Shown: positions 7,958-17,760 of the stretch, piece after piece | Layout: each line of letters opens with the position of its first letter | Numbering within the stretch: the stretch's first letter is position 1 | From: an uncultured Bacteroidales bacterium | Lineage (GTDB): Bacteria > Bacteroidota > Bacteroidia > Bacteroidales > Muribaculaceae | DNA length: 29,747 bases | Assembly (NCBI GenBank): GCA_949123685.1 | Contig: CASBHZ010000036.1 | Coordinates: 1 to 29,747 of the forward strand | Direction of reading: 5' to 3' | The notes under the pieces: model-generated | Told to the model about the DNA's origin: nothing | What the model saw: only the letters and a program-made list of their open reading frames with translations | Database searches by the model: none | Made by a program: the position numbers and the translations under genes

Positions 7958-8187
7958 TTAACACGGAGGCACGGAGGTACAGAGTTTCAGATTAAAGAAG
8001 CTGGCATGGATATTTACAGGCACCGAGGGTCTTAAGCGACCTTGCGGAGGCACGGAGCTTGAGAACCATAATGAAAACACCTTCGAGCTTCGTGCCTCCG
8101 TCAGCATCGCAAGATGCCTCAGCGCCACTACTCCATTAAACACCATATTGGGTTAAAAACCCTGTACCTCTGTGTCTCAGTGTTTAA
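7958..8187 (+). repeat. Nested palindrome of GGAGGCAC repeats, copy 1
   Basis: Terminal inverted repeats 7958-7987 (core ACACGGAGGCACGGAGG) and 8157-8187 (core CTGTACCTCTGTGTCTCAG). Inside are a second pair (CGGAGGCACGGAGCTT near 8045-8060, and CTTCGTGCCTCCGTC near 8088-8102) and small hairpins GCATCGCAAGATGC and GGGTTAAAAACCC (8150-8162). In copy 2 the last hairpin carries a paired G-C to A-T change (8151/8161 versus 12374/12384), weak support for RNA structure. Confidence 0.75.
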
Positions 8188-8218
8188 ATCACCATGTCAA
8201 ACCTCTTCACACAAAAGC

Positions 8219-8338
8219 TCCAACCACTTACAACCACAGAACAACCATTTTTACATTTACTCTCAATCGGTTTTATACATCTTGAAGTGGTTGTCCCATG
8301 GTTGTATGTGGTTGGAAAATAAATAAAATATGGATTGG
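8219..8338 (+). repeat. Inverted-repeat element, copy C
   Basis: Arms 8219-8247 and 8288-8316 (4 mismatches in 29), 40-base loop with the variant GGTTTTATACAT, trailer to ATGGATTGG at 8330-8338. It is the downstream member of composite copy 1 and the most diverged of the five. Confidence 0.9.
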
Positions 8339-8417
8339 TCAAGAGAAATAAACAGGGAGTTAGAGTGAAAGTTGGAACATGTTCGCTTGAATTTTTATAA
8401 AATTTATTTGGCGGGGA

Positions 8418-8450
8418 TTGGGTAAGTTTAAATGAAAATAGTTAATTTTG
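8418..8450 (+). promoter_or_regulatory. Predicted pyrG promoter
   Basis: A Bacteroidetes -7 motif TAATTTTG (8443-8450, followed by C) sits about 21 bases after TTGG at 8418-8421. Predicted transcription start is near 8457, giving a leader of about 20 bases before the GTG at 8476. It lies wholly downstream of the composite repeat, so the repeat is not in the pyrG transcript. Confidence 0.55.
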
Positions 8451-8463
8451 CATCCCGTACTAA

Positions 8464-10083
<1,620 letters not shown>

Positions 10084-10095
10084 ACTACAGATCCC

Positions 10096-11973
10096 TTGGA
10101 ACAGATTAAACATGAATGCGGCATCGCAATGATCCGCCTGCTCAAGCCTCTGTCTTACTACAAAGATAAATACGGTTCTGAGCTATATGGTCTCGATAAG
10201 CTCTACCTTATAATGGAAAAAGAGCATAACCGAGGACAGGAAGCCGCCGGAATCGGCTGCGTAAAGCTTGACATGCCCCCGGGGCAGGAGTATATATTCC
10301 GCGAACGGGCGCAAGGCTCGGATGCCATCAGCAAGATCTTCGCCGAAGCCCATCGCCGGATCGATGATGACCGCAAGGAGGGCGTTGACCCTCGTTTTAC
10401 ACCTTTCGTAGGTGAAGTATATATGGGTCATCTGCGCTACAGCACCACCGGACGTTCCGGCATTAACTACGTGCACCCCTTCATGCGCCGCAACAACTGG
10501 TGTTCGCGCAATATGCTGCTGTGCGGAAACTTCAACATGACCAATGTGGATGAAATCTTCGACTCAATAGTGGCAACAGGTCAACATCCCCGCCTTTTCG
10601 CCGACACTTTCATTCTCCTTGAACAACTCGGACATGCCCTCGACCGGGAGAATGAACGCCTTTTCAACATTCACAGCGATGCCGGGTTGAAAGCCATCGA
10701 CCTCTCTGAAGGTATAGCGCGCGACCTCAATGTCACCAATATCCTCAAACGTTGCGCTCCTGCGTGGGATGGAGGATACGTGATCTGCGGAATAGTCGGC
10801 AACGGTGACATGTGGGCGATGCGCGATCCCAACGGTATTCGTCCGGCTTTCTATTATAAAGATGAAGAGATCGTTGTTGTTGCAAGTGAACGCCCGGTAA
10901 TTCAGACGGCTTTCAATCTCCGGCTTGAGCAGGTAAAAGAGTTGGATCCGGGTAATGCAATTATAGTTGACCGTGACGGCGCAGTACGTATCGACAGCAT
11001 TATGCCCGAAGGTAAGAACGCCAAATGCAGTTTCGAACGCATATATTTTTCCAGAGGTTCTGATTATGACATCTACCGCGAACGCAAGGCTCTCGGAGCC
11101 AATCTCGTGGATCCGGTGCTTAAAGCCATAGGTCATGATATAGACAATTCTGTCTTCTCGTTTATTCCCAACACTGCGGAAGTGGCTTTCTACGGACTTG
11201 TGGAAGGTGTGGAAAATTACCTGATAAAGAATAAGATCAACGATATCCAACGACTCTCATTAACGGGAAATCTTACAGACGAGAACATAGCCAATGTGCT
11301 TCGCCGGCGTGTACGGCGCGAAAAAGTAGCTATAAAAGATATAAAACTCCGCACATTCATTGCTGAAGGATCCACCCGCAATGACCTTGCAACACATGTC
11401 TACGACATAACTTACGGCTCTATCCGTAATGGTGACAATCTTGTGGTAATTGACGATAGTATCGTGCGTGGCACTACTCTCCGGCAGTCAATCATCCGCA
11501 TTCTCGATCGGCTCTCACCCCGCAAGATAGTAATAGTCTCCAGTTCTCCACAGGTCCGTTTCCCCGACTGCTATGGCATTGACATGTCGCGTATGGGAGA
11601 ATTCATCGCGTTCAAGGCGGCAATGACACTCCTTGAAGAGCGTGGCATGCGATATGTGATAGATGATGTATATCATCGTTGCAAATCACAGGAATCTCTG
11701 CCTAAAGAGAGAATTGTAAACTACGTCAAAGAGATTTACGCTCCATTCTCCGATGAAGAGGTAGCGGCAAAGATCGCGCAGCTACTCACACCCGAAGGCA
11801 CACGCGCTGAAATACAAATCGTTTTCCAATCGGTAGAGGATATGCACAAGTCTATTCCCAACCATCCGGGCGATTGGTATTTCACTGGCAACTACCCTAC
11901 TCCCGGTGGCAATCGCCTCGTCTGCAAAGCCTTCATCAACTACTACGAAGGGCGCACATCCGCCAGAAACTGA
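10096..11973 (+). CDS. purF: Amidophosphoribosyltransferase, long Bacteroidetes form
   Basis: 625 residues against about 470-500 for classical PurF. The class II glutamine amidotransferase domain has its nucleophile at Cys8 (MEQIKHECGIAMIR), implying removal of a seven-residue propeptide, followed by NRGQEAAGIG and GHLRYSTTGRSG. The phosphoribosyltransferase domain has an intact PRPP loop, VIDDSIVRGTTLR (451-463). The reaction is PRPP + glutamine to phosphoribosylamine, the first step of purine synthesis. The extra length lies in insertions and a C-terminal extension (HPGDWYFTGNYPTPGG). The only usable start is TTG at 10096, because TAA occurs four codons upstream. Bacteroidales may carry a second, shorter PurF elsewhere, so this copy's exact physiological share is uncertain. 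Confidence 0.88.
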   Translation: MEQIKHECGIAMIRLLKPLSYYKDKYGSELYGLDKLYLIMEKEHNRGQEAAGIGCVKLDMPPGQEYIFRERAQGSDAISKIFAEAHRRIDDDRKEGVDPRFTPFVGEVYMGHLRYSTTGRSGINYVHPFMRRNNWCSRNMLLCGNFNMTNVDEIFDSIVATGQHPRLFADTFILLEQLGHALDRENERLFNIHSDAGLKAIDLSEGIARDLNVTNILKRCAPAWDGGYVICGIVGNGDMWAMRDPNGIRPAFYYKDEEIVVVASERPVIQTAFNLRLEQVKELDPGNAIIVDRDGAVRIDSIMPEGKNAKCSFERIYFSRGSDYDIYRERKALGANLVDPVLKAIGHDIDNSVFSFIPNTAEVAFYGLVEGVENYLIKNKINDIQRLSLTGNLTDENIANVLRRRVRREKVAIKDIKLRTFIAEGSTRNDLATHVYDITYGSIRNGDNLVVIDDSIVRGTTLRQSIIRILDRLSPRKIVIVSSSPQVRFPDCYGIDMSRMGEFIAFKAAMTLLEERGMRYVIDDVYHRCKSQESLPKERIVNYVKEIYAPFSDEEVAAKIAQLLTPEGTRAEIQIVFQSVEDMHKSIPNHPGDWYFTGNYPTPGGNRLVCKAFINYYEGRTSARN

Positions 11974-11981
11974 TCTTAGCG

Positions 11982-12015
11982 GCATTACCGCTTTGACTTC
12001 AAACCTAAGCGTTAA
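11982..12015 (+). pseudogene. Stranded 3' tail of an outer-membrane barrel gene
   Basis: Nine bases after the purF stop the sequence reads HYRFDFKPKR-stop, identical in protein to the last ten residues of the barrel gene ending at 7806. Nucleotide differences in the ten codons (TTC/TTT, AAG/AAA, CCG/CCT, AAA/AAG) are all synonymous third positions, so the source was a functional gene. Homology then runs straight on into the repeat element. No promoter or start codon: a fragment carried with the composite repeat. Confidence 0.8.
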
Positions 12016-12019
12016 TGAC

Positions 12020-12138
12020 TCCAACCACTAACAACTACGTAACAACCACTTTTATATTAACCTCATATGGTTTTATGCATCTTGAGGTGGTTGTTCTGTG
12101 GTTGTTAGTGGTTGGAGAATAAATAAAATATGGAGTGG
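12020..12138 (+). repeat. Inverted-repeat element, copy D
   Basis: Arms 12020-12048 and 12088-12116 (3 mismatches in 29) and a 39-base loop with GGTTTTATGCATCTTGAGG. The inner variable pair is ACTAAC/GTTAGT here and ACTTAC/GTAAGT in copy B, so both arms changed together. Trailer ends in a variant ATGGAGTGG. Confidence 0.9.
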
Positions 12139-12167
12139 AGTGGAAAGGCAAAATCTGATTCGAAAAT

Positions 12168-12410
12168 TTAACACGGAGGCACAGAGGTACAGAGTTTCAG
12201 ATGAAAGAGCAGGCATGGATATTTACCGGCACCGAGGGTCTTAAGCGACCTTGCGGAGGCACGGAGCTTGAGGACCATGATGAAAATGCCATCGGTCTCC
12301 GTGCCTCTGTCTGCATCGCAAGATGCCTCCGCGCCTCTACTCCATTATCAATCTCGCATTAAACACCATATTGAGCTAAAAACTCTGTACCTCTGTGTCT
12401 CAGTGTTTAA
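12168..12410 (+). repeat. Nested palindrome of GGAGGCAC repeats, copy 2
   Basis: Terminal arms 12168-12197 and 12380-12410 pair over about 28 bases with about three mismatches, a better match than in copy 1. Internal CGGAGGCACGGAGCTTGAG and CTCCGTGCCTCTGTC segments form a second, inner imperfect pair. A 264-base open frame here is made of repeat sequence and is not called a gene. Confidence 0.75.
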
Positions 12411-12441
12411 ATCACCATGTCAAACCTCTTCACACAGAAGC

Positions 12442-12563
12442 TCCAACCACATACAACCACAGAACAACCATTTTTACATTTACTCTCAATCGGTTTTATG
12501 CATCTTGAGGTGGTTGTTCCGTGGTTGTTAGTGGTTGGAGAATAAATAATAAAGATGGATTGG
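12442..12563 (+). repeat. Inverted-repeat element, copy E
   Basis: Arms 12442-12470 and 12511-12539 (3 mismatches in 29), loop of 40 bases almost identical to that of copy C, trailer to ATGGATTGG at 12555-12563. Downstream member of composite copy 2. Confidence 0.9.
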
Positions 12564-12580
12564 TCAGAAATGTTTAACAG

Positions 12581-12611
12581 TTGCAAAATTCGTGAATTTG
12601 GATTAACTTTG
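12581..12611 (+). promoter_or_regulatory. Predicted yidC promoter
   Basis: TTG (12581-12583), a 20-base spacer and TAACTTTG (12604-12611, followed by C) match the Bacteroidetes housekeeping consensus. Predicted start near 12618 leaves a leader of about 43 bases before the yidC ATG. Confidence 0.6.
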
Positions 12612-12660
12612 CATATCATAACGAATTTTATTAAAGACAACTAATTAACAGATCCGGTTA

Positions 12661-14757
12661 ATGGATAAGAATACACTTAACGGCCTGCTCATGATGCTCG
12701 CCGTCTTCCTGATCTTCATGTGGCTTCAGCCGAAGAACAATGAAACTGACAATTCATCTCAGTCTGAAAACACTACGCAGGGCACTCCCTTGGCTGTCAT
12801 GGCAGACTCGCTGAATACGACAGAGCGCGAATGGCTTGTTAAAAACATTATTGACAATGGCATTCCGGAGACTCTATCAGATTCTACTCGCGCATATCAC
12901 CTAACTCAAGGTCCTCTCAATCTCACCCTTGCCGGCGATTCAATCTGGGGCACGGTAGAGGTTGACGGCGATAAACTTGCTTGGGGTGACATAGATAGCG
13001 CCGACATTAAGAAGGTGGGCATAGACCGCCAGCGCAAAGCGATAGCCGCAATCAAATCAATGTCGGAATCCCTCGGCAAATATGGCAAATTCTCAAAATT
13101 CCTTGCAGGTTCGGATTCTAAGGTATTATTGGAAAACGATGTGCTCAAACTGGAATTGAGTGCAAAGTCTGGATCTGTAACCCGCGCCGAACTGAAAAAA
13201 TATGACACCGAATATTCCTCTGACGAAACCAAGAGCCAAAAGAAAAAGGTTGTCATATTCGAAGGGGATCGTAACCGGTTCAACTTCCAGCTCCCTCTGC
13301 CCCAACCGGTAGAGACTGCAGACCTCTACTTCACGCCGCGCCAACTGAACGACTCTACCGTTCTGATGGCTCTCGACATGGGCAATGGAGCATATTGGGG
13401 TCTTGAATACACGCTGCCAAAGGGTGAAAGCTATGTGGTAAGCATGAGAGTCGTGCAACACGGCATGGCACCCATTGTGCAAAGCAATGTCCGCAATCTC
13501 GGACTGAACTGGCAACAAGACATACACCGCCAAGAGAAAGGACGAATGTTTGAAGAGAGAAATTCCGGACTTTATTACAAATTCGCCGGAGGTTCTGTCG
13601 AAAACCTTTCTGAAGCAAAGGATGACTCGGAAGAGCGTCAGTCGAAAGTGCGCTGGATCGGCTTCAAGAATCAGTTTTTCTCAACCGTAATGATAGCTGA
13701 CCGCCCTTTCAACACCGCAGATTTCTCATCAGAAGTGATCAAAGGGCAGGATTACCTCAAGAGCCTTTCAGCAGCCGCCATTGTTAATGACTACGATTGG
13801 TCTTCCGAGAACCCTGTAAATTTCCATCTCTTCATCGGACCTAACCTTTATCCCCTTCTTTCACATCTCGACAAGGAGATAGAAGTGGGAGAAGACCTAA
13901 ACATGACCAAGCTTATCCCATTGGGATGGAGCATATTCCGGTGGATCAATACGGGAGTTGTGATCCCGGTATTCACGTTCCTCGGCAAATTCATCTCAAA
14001 CTATGGCATAATAATCCTGATACTGACGCTTTTCATAAAGCTCGTGCTCTTCCCGCTCACATACAAGAGTTACAAAAGCCAGGCAAAAATGCGCGTCCTC
14101 GCCCCGGATATCAAAGCCATAAACGACAAATATCCCGGAACTGAAAACGCCATGACCCGTCAACAGAAAACCATGGCTCTCTATTCCAAGGCAGGAGCAA
14201 GCCCGATGTCGGGTTGCTTGCCGATGATGCTGCAGATGCCAATCCTTTTTGCCATGTTCAGTTTCTTCCCAAGCTGTATCGAACTTCGCGGTCAGAGTTT
14301 CCTTTGGGCGCACGACCTTTCAGCGCCTGACGCAATCATATCCTGGAGCGGCAATATCCCATTGATAACCGAATATTTCGGCAATCACATTTCGCTGTTC
14401 TGTCTCCTCATGACTGCGACAAACATCATATACACATACATCAACATGCAGAACCAACCGAGCACCATGCCCGGCATGAAATGGATGATGTATCTGATGC
14501 CGGTGTTCTTCCTGGTATTCTTCAACAACTATGCCGCCGGTCTTTCCTACTATTATTTCCTTTCGCTACTGATCACCATAATCCAGACTTATGCATTCCG
14601 CTATATAATAAAAGAGGAAGACGTGAGGAAAGCGATGGCTGAGTCTGCAAAGAAACCACGTAAGAAATCAGGTTTCATGGCGCGACTTGAAGAGATGCAG
14701 CGTCAACAGCAGGCAATGCTCCGCGAACAGCAGAAGCAGCAGCGAGGCAAACGTTAA
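12661..14757 (+). CDS. yidC: Membrane protein insertase YidC
   Basis: 698 residues. The N-terminal transmembrane segment is LLMMLAVFLIFMWLQP, followed by a large periplasmic beta domain (about 30-410) of the Gram-negative type. The conserved Oxa1/YidC core starts near residue 421 (GWSIFRWINTGVVIP): YGIIILILTLFIKLVLFPLT, the cytoplasmic hairpin KMRVLAPDIKAINDKYP, ASPMSGCLPMMLQMPILFAM, and the last segments around YLMPVFFLVFFNNYAAGLSY. The tail is basic and Gln-rich (LEEMQRQQQAMLREQQKQQR), typical of Bacteroidales YidC. It inserts inner-membrane proteins, alone or with Sec. Six bases separate it from the next gene, which remains in the same reading frame. Confidence 0.97.
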   Translation: MDKNTLNGLLMMLAVFLIFMWLQPKNNETDNSSQSENTTQGTPLAVMADSLNTTEREWLVKNIIDNGIPETLSDSTRAYHLTQGPLNLTLAGDSIWGTVEVDGDKLAWGDIDSADIKKVGIDRQRKAIAAIKSMSESLGKYGKFSKFLAGSDSKVLLENDVLKLELSAKSGSVTRAELKKYDTEYSSDETKSQKKKVVIFEGDRNRFNFQLPLPQPVETADLYFTPRQLNDSTVLMALDMGNGAYWGLEYTLPKGESYVVSMRVVQHGMAPIVQSNVRNLGLNWQQDIHRQEKGRMFEERNSGLYYKFAGGSVENLSEAKDDSEERQSKVRWIGFKNQFFSTVMIADRPFNTADFSSEVIKGQDYLKSLSAAAIVNDYDWSSENPVNFHLFIGPNLYPLLSHLDKEIEVGEDLNMTKLIPLGWSIFRWINTGVVIPVFTFLGKFISNYGIIILILTLFIKLVLFPLTYKSYKSQAKMRVLAPDIKAINDKYPGTENAMTRQQKTMALYSKAGASPMSGCLPMMLQMPILFAMFSFFPSCIELRGQSFLWAHDLSAPDAIISWSGNIPLITEYFGNHISLFCLLMTATNIIYTYINMQNQPSTMPGMKWMMYLMPVFFLVFFNNYAAGLSYYYFLSLLITIIQTYAFRYIIKEEDVRKAMAESAKKPRKKSGFMARLEEMQRQQQAMLREQQKQQRGKR

Positions 14758-14763
14758 GAAGAA

Positions 14764-15585
14764 GTGAGGCAGATAAGAATTTTTCGCATATTTCTGGCGG
14801 CGCTCTTTTTTATCGCCACCACGGCATACCTGATAATCGGACCGCAAGTGCATCCGATGGCAGCCGTGTCAGAAAAAACGCAGATAATTCTGTCTGCCGG
14901 AGCCACCGCCATAGGAGCCTTGCTCGCATGGTTGATACTCACATTCATTTTCGGACGTATATATTGCGCGACAGTGTGCCCCATAGGCACACTGTCCGAC
15001 ATATTTATACGAATACGCAGAAAAATACCGAAACTTGACAAAAAGTATTCATACCGCCCGTCAAGACGGTGGTCGATCCACATACTGCTTGTTTATGTAA
15101 TATGCATATTGGCAGGAGTATTGACAGTTCCGTATATACTGGAACCATGGAACATAATGCGCAACATCGTTTCGATCGTGAAGCCGTCAGCCGTTGAAGC
15201 CACATGGATAAACCTCGGCATAGGCGTTGCCACGGGCATGATCGCAGGGACAGTGTCACTGATATTTATAGCAGTATACTCATTGCTGCACGGACGCATG
15301 TTCTGCACAGACATATGCCCGATCGGGACTGCCATGGGACTGCTTCATGAGCATAACATATATCATATCGAAATAGATCCGGACAGATGCACTTCTTGCG
15401 GGATATGTGAAAACATCTGTAAGTCAGCCTGCATAAAAGTAGTCAGCCGACATGTAGACAACTCAAGATGTGTAAGATGCTTCGATTGTCTTGCCGCATG
15501 CCCGGAAGAGGCGATCAGGTATCAGCCAAACCGAAATCGACCGGCCACTCCACTTTTCAGAAAAACAAAACAAACCAACCCATAA
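14764..15585 (+). CDS. Membrane-bound [4Fe-4S] ferredoxin-type protein (NapH-like)
   Basis: 273 residues. Hydrophobic segments lie at about 8-26, 40-62, 104-124 and 150-175. Two CxxxCP sites, [12 protein letters not shown] (68/72) and [12 protein letters not shown] (181/185), are the hallmark of NapH/NosR/RdxA-type membrane electron-transfer proteins. Two C-terminal ferredoxin motifs, at Cys209/212/215/219 and Cys236/239/242/246, should bind two [4Fe-4S] clusters. The redox partner is unknown and no oxidoreductase is adjacent. Translation appears to start at GTG 14764, since TM1 begins immediately and the next Met is residue 32. Its stop overlaps thyA by one base (TAATG), so coupling with thyA is likely. 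Confidence 0.8.
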   Translation: MRQIRIFRIFLAALFFIATTAYLIIGPQVHPMAAVSEKTQIILSAGATAIGALLAWLILTFIFGRIYCATVCPIGTLSDIFIRIRRKIPKLDKKYSYRPSRRWSIHILLVYVICILAGVLTVPYILEPWNIMRNIVSIVKPSAVEATWINLGIGVATGMIAGTVSLIFIAVYSLLHGRMFCTDICPIGTAMGLLHEHNIYHIEIDPDRCTSCGICENICKSACIKVVSRHVDNSRCVRCFDCLAACPEEAIRYQPNRNRPATPLFRKTKQTNP

Positions 15586-16379
15586 TGACACCATATCTAA
15601 CGCTCCTACGCCACATCCTTGATAACGGCAAAATAAAGGAAGACCGCACCGGAACAGGCACAATCTCCACTTTCGGCTATCAGATGCGCTTCGACCTCAG
15701 CGAAGGGTTTCCATTGCTGACCACAAAGAAAGTGCACCTGAAAAGTATTATATATGAACTGCTTTGGTTCCTTGCGGGTGACACCAACGTGCATTATCTT
15801 CAGGAACATGGTGTAAGGATATGGAATGAATGGGCGGATCAGGACGGAAGTCTTGGTCACATATACGGATACCAATGGCGATCATGGCAGGATTATGACG
15901 GAGGTTTTATAGACCAGATATCGGAAGCAGTAAAGACGATCAAAGAAAATCCTGACTCCCGTCGAATAATTGTCAGCGCCTGGAATGTTGCCGATCTAAA
16001 GAACATGAACCTGCCTCCATGCCACACTTTCTTCCAATTCTATGTCAGCGATGGCAAACTCTCGTTACAGCTATACCAACGCAGTGCCGACTGTTTTCTT
16101 GGAGTGCCGTTCAATATTGCAAGCTACGCATTGCTCTGCATGATGATGGCTCAGGTATGCGGACTGCAACCCGGGGATTTCATACACACTCTCGGAGACG
16201 CGCATATTTACACCAATCATCTGGAACAAGTACGCGAACAACTCAGCCGAACTCCCCGGGCATTACCAAAAATGATAATAAACCCTGATATTAAAGATAT
16301 TTTCGATTTTAAATATGAAGATTTCACTCTCGAGAATTACGACCCTTATCCGGCTATAAAAGGCATCGTATCAGTCTGA
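15585..16379 (+). CDS. thyA: Thymidylate synthase
   Basis: 264 residues, the same length as the E. coli enzyme. It methylates dUMP to dTMP using methylenetetrahydrofolate. The nucleophile is Cys146 in [12 protein letters not shown]; other landmarks are [47 protein letters not shown] and [10 protein letters not shown]. Start 15585 is chosen over an upstream in-frame ATG at 15468, which would lie inside the ferredoxin-type gene and add residues absent from the family; the TAATG overlap supports coupling. No folA (dihydrofolate reductase) gene follows, although thyA-folA pairs are common. The next gene is convergent, 16 bases away. Confidence 0.96.
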   Translation: MTPYLTLLRHILDNGKIKEDRTGTGTISTFGYQMRFDLSEGFPLLTTKKVHLKSIIYELLWFLAGDTNVHYLQEHGVRIWNEWADQDGSLGHIYGYQWRSWQDYDGGFIDQISEAVKTIKENPDSRRIIVSAWNVADLKNMNLPPCHTFFQFYVSDGKLSLQLYQRSADCFLGVPFNIASYALLCMMMAQVCGLQPGDFIHTLGDAHIYTNHLEQVREQLSRTPRALPKMIINPDIKDIFDFKYEDFTLENYDPYPAIKGIVSV

Positions 16380-16395
16380 ACAGACTCCTTCTATT

Positions 16396-17409
16396 TTATT
16401 TCTTCGGGTGTGATGATTCCCGGAGCTTTATCTTGGCATCAATCAGAATCCCATGATGCTCGGCTTCAGGATGACGAATCATATGGATCAGCAACTCTGC
16501 AACCCGCTCCCCCATCTCCTCAAGAGGAGCCTCCACAGAGGTGAGCTTAGGGTGCACCATCTCTGACAGCAACGAACCGGTAAACGCTACAACTGAAATA
16601 TCCTCCGGCACTTTAATCCCTCGCTCCATCAGGCGATTCATCACGCCTATCGCCACAAGCTCATTTATAGCAAACACGGCATCAAACTCAACGCCATTGT
16701 CAAGAAGGTTATCTGCCACCTGCCTCCCGGACTCCATATCGACCCCTGCCTCTATCTGAAGTTCAGGCATCACCGGAATAGAAAATTTCCTCATGACTGC
16801 ATTATAAGCCTTGTCAAGGTTCCTCATCTCACAGCTGATTGACGGACCCTTGATATTTACTATCCGTTTGCGTCCGGAACACACAAGGTGATCCACAAGG
16901 AAGAAACCTTTATCATAGCTGTTAACACCAACCATAGGGGCATCCACTCCGTCAAGGGCACTGCGAAGAAACACCATAGGAATGCCACTTTCATACAGTT
17001 TCTTGAACAACTCCCTGTTATCCTCATGATTACAATGCGCAATGATAAGGCCATCGAATAAAGAAGTCCCAATCAAGTTTAAATAATCCTTCTCTATCAA
17101 GGGATCATTGTCGGCATCACATGTGACTACATAAATTCCATTTTCCCGCATCACGCGATTAATACCTTTCAACACTTTAGAGGCATAAGGCGATATCATC
17201 TGATCCACCATCACCCCTATCGTGTGGCTCCTGCCTGTGCGCAGATTGGCGGCTATGACATTTCTGGCATATCCCAACTCCCGAGCCGCTGCAAAAATAC
17301 GCTCCTTCGTTTCTTTACGTATATTCTTATCATTGGCGAGTGCCCTGGATACAGTAGATACTGACAGGCAAAGATGATTGGCAATGTCTTTTATCGTGGT
17401 GCGCTTCAT
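16396..17409 (-). CDS. LacI-family transcriptional regulator
   Basis: 337 residues. The N-terminal helix-turn-helix is TTIKDIANHLCLSVSTVSRA (about 4-23), followed by the hinge helix region (ELGYARNVIAANLRTGRSHT). The rest is a periplasmic-binding-protein-like effector domain (IGVMVDQMISPYASKVLKGI, FDGLIIAHCN, FDAVFAINELVAIGVMNRL, SVVAFTGS). Start 17409 (MKRTTIKDI) is preferred to the 15-residue upstream extension because family members begin directly at the HTH. The ligand cannot be deduced. The nearest codirectional gene upstream encodes a MINPP-like phosphatase, 640 bases away; direct control of it is not shown. A good promoter precedes it. Confidence 0.9.
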   Translation of the reverse strand: MKRTTIKDIANHLCLSVSTVSRALANDKNIRKETKERIFAAARELGYARNVIAANLRTGRSHTIGVMVDQMISPYASKVLKGINRVMRENGIYVVTCDADNDPLIEKDYLNLIGTSLFDGLIIAHCNHEDNRELFKKLYESGIPMVFLRSALDGVDAPMVGVNSYDKGFFLVDHLVCSGRKRIVNIKGPSISCEMRNLDKAYNAVMRKFSIPVMPELQIEAGVDMESGRQVADNLLDNGVEFDAVFAINELVAIGVMNRLMERGIKVPEDISVVAFTGSLLSEMVHPKLTSVEAPLEEMGERVAELLIHMIRHPEAEHHGILIDAKIKLRESSHPKK

Positions 17410-17551
17410 ATGATTAGCGATAAGCAAGTAAATAATAAAACAACATATAAGCAAGCAATAAGATATTAGAACTCCAAACTTAAAAACTCAATTATATATC
17501 AAATTCCACAGACGCAGATCCGTTGACAATCCAACTACCCTCCGTCTTCTG

Positions 17552-17582
17552 CAAAGATAATACTAATTTTACATTTCTGCAA
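17552..17582 (-). promoter_or_regulatory. Predicted promoter of the LacI-type gene
   Basis: On the minus strand, TTG at 17582-17580, a 20-base spacer and TATCTTTG at 17559-17552 (followed by C) match the Bacteroidetes consensus. The leader to the ATG at 17409 is about 135 bases. Confidence 0.55.
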
Positions 17583-17655
17583 CCGAACTGCAGATTATTT
17601 TCCCTTTTTTCTTTATTTTTTTAAATATTGAATACATCTGTCATATAAGACTTTA

Positions 17656-17694
17656 AATTTATAACGTTTGCAGATTTTTCAATCGTTATAAATT
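17656..17694. promoter_or_regulatory. 11-bp perfect inverted repeat in a divergent promoter region
   Basis: AATTTATAACG (17656-17666) is repeated exactly in reverse complement at 17684-17694, with a 17-base spacer. It lies between the minus-strand LacI-type promoter and the plus-strand promoter at 17722. Half-sites contain ATAACG, and AACGTTAA recurs at the predicted start of the plus transcript (about 17761). Candidate regulator-binding site; identity of the regulator unknown. Confidence 0.35.
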
Positions 17695-17721
17695 GATCAT
17701 TTGATATTTTTTACGATAATA

Positions 17722-17754
17722 TTTGGCAGAAGTATAAAAATAGTATTATTTTTG
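17722..17754 (+). promoter_or_regulatory. Predicted promoter of an intergenic plus-strand transcript
   Basis: TTTG (17722-17725), a 21-base spacer and TATTTTTG (17747-17754, followed by C) match the Bacteroidetes consensus. No plus-strand protein gene follows before 19450. Confidence 0.5.
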
Positions 17755-17760
17755 CATTGA

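Larger units (their letters stand above)
7773..8341 (+). mobile_element. Composite repeat, copy 1 (element-palindrome-element)
   Basis: 569 bases homologous to 11982-12566. Order: last codons of the barrel gene, inverted-repeat element B, a ~230-base nested palindrome rich in CACGGAGGCACGGAG and its complement, inverted-repeat element C, trailer ending ATGGATTGGTCA. Identity with copy 2 includes unbroken runs of 45 bases (8019-8063 = 12228-12272) and 50 bases (8164-8213 = 12387-12436). No transposase or recombinase is encoded. It fills the gap between the barrel gene and pyrG and stops before the predicted pyrG promoter. A short open frame inside it (8114-8326) is built from the repeats and is not called. 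Confidence 0.8.
11982..12566 (+). mobile_element. Composite repeat, copy 2 (element-palindrome-element)
   Basis: 585 bases homologous to 7773-8341, in the same order and orientation. It begins with the stranded barrel-gene tail and ends at ATGGATTGGTCA. A 13-base insertion (within 12345-12360) accounts for most of the length difference. It occupies the purF-yidC gap and stops just before the predicted yidC promoter. No transposase gene, and no target-site duplication that I can recognise. Confidence 0.8.

Noticed and set aside
8114..8326. Short plus-strand open frame, and its homologue at 12268-12531, as paired small genes
   Set aside because: Both are made wholly of the repeat elements, differ in length, and include the inverted arms. 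They look like a by-product of repeat similarity.
10564..11250. 228-residue minus-strand frame inside the purF-type gene
   Set aside because: The plus-strand frame carries conserved catalytic motifs throughout; the antisense frame has none.
15468..15584. N-terminal extension of thymidylate synthase
   Set aside because: It lies inside the upstream gene's ferredoxin motifs in another frame, and the family length and start match 15585.
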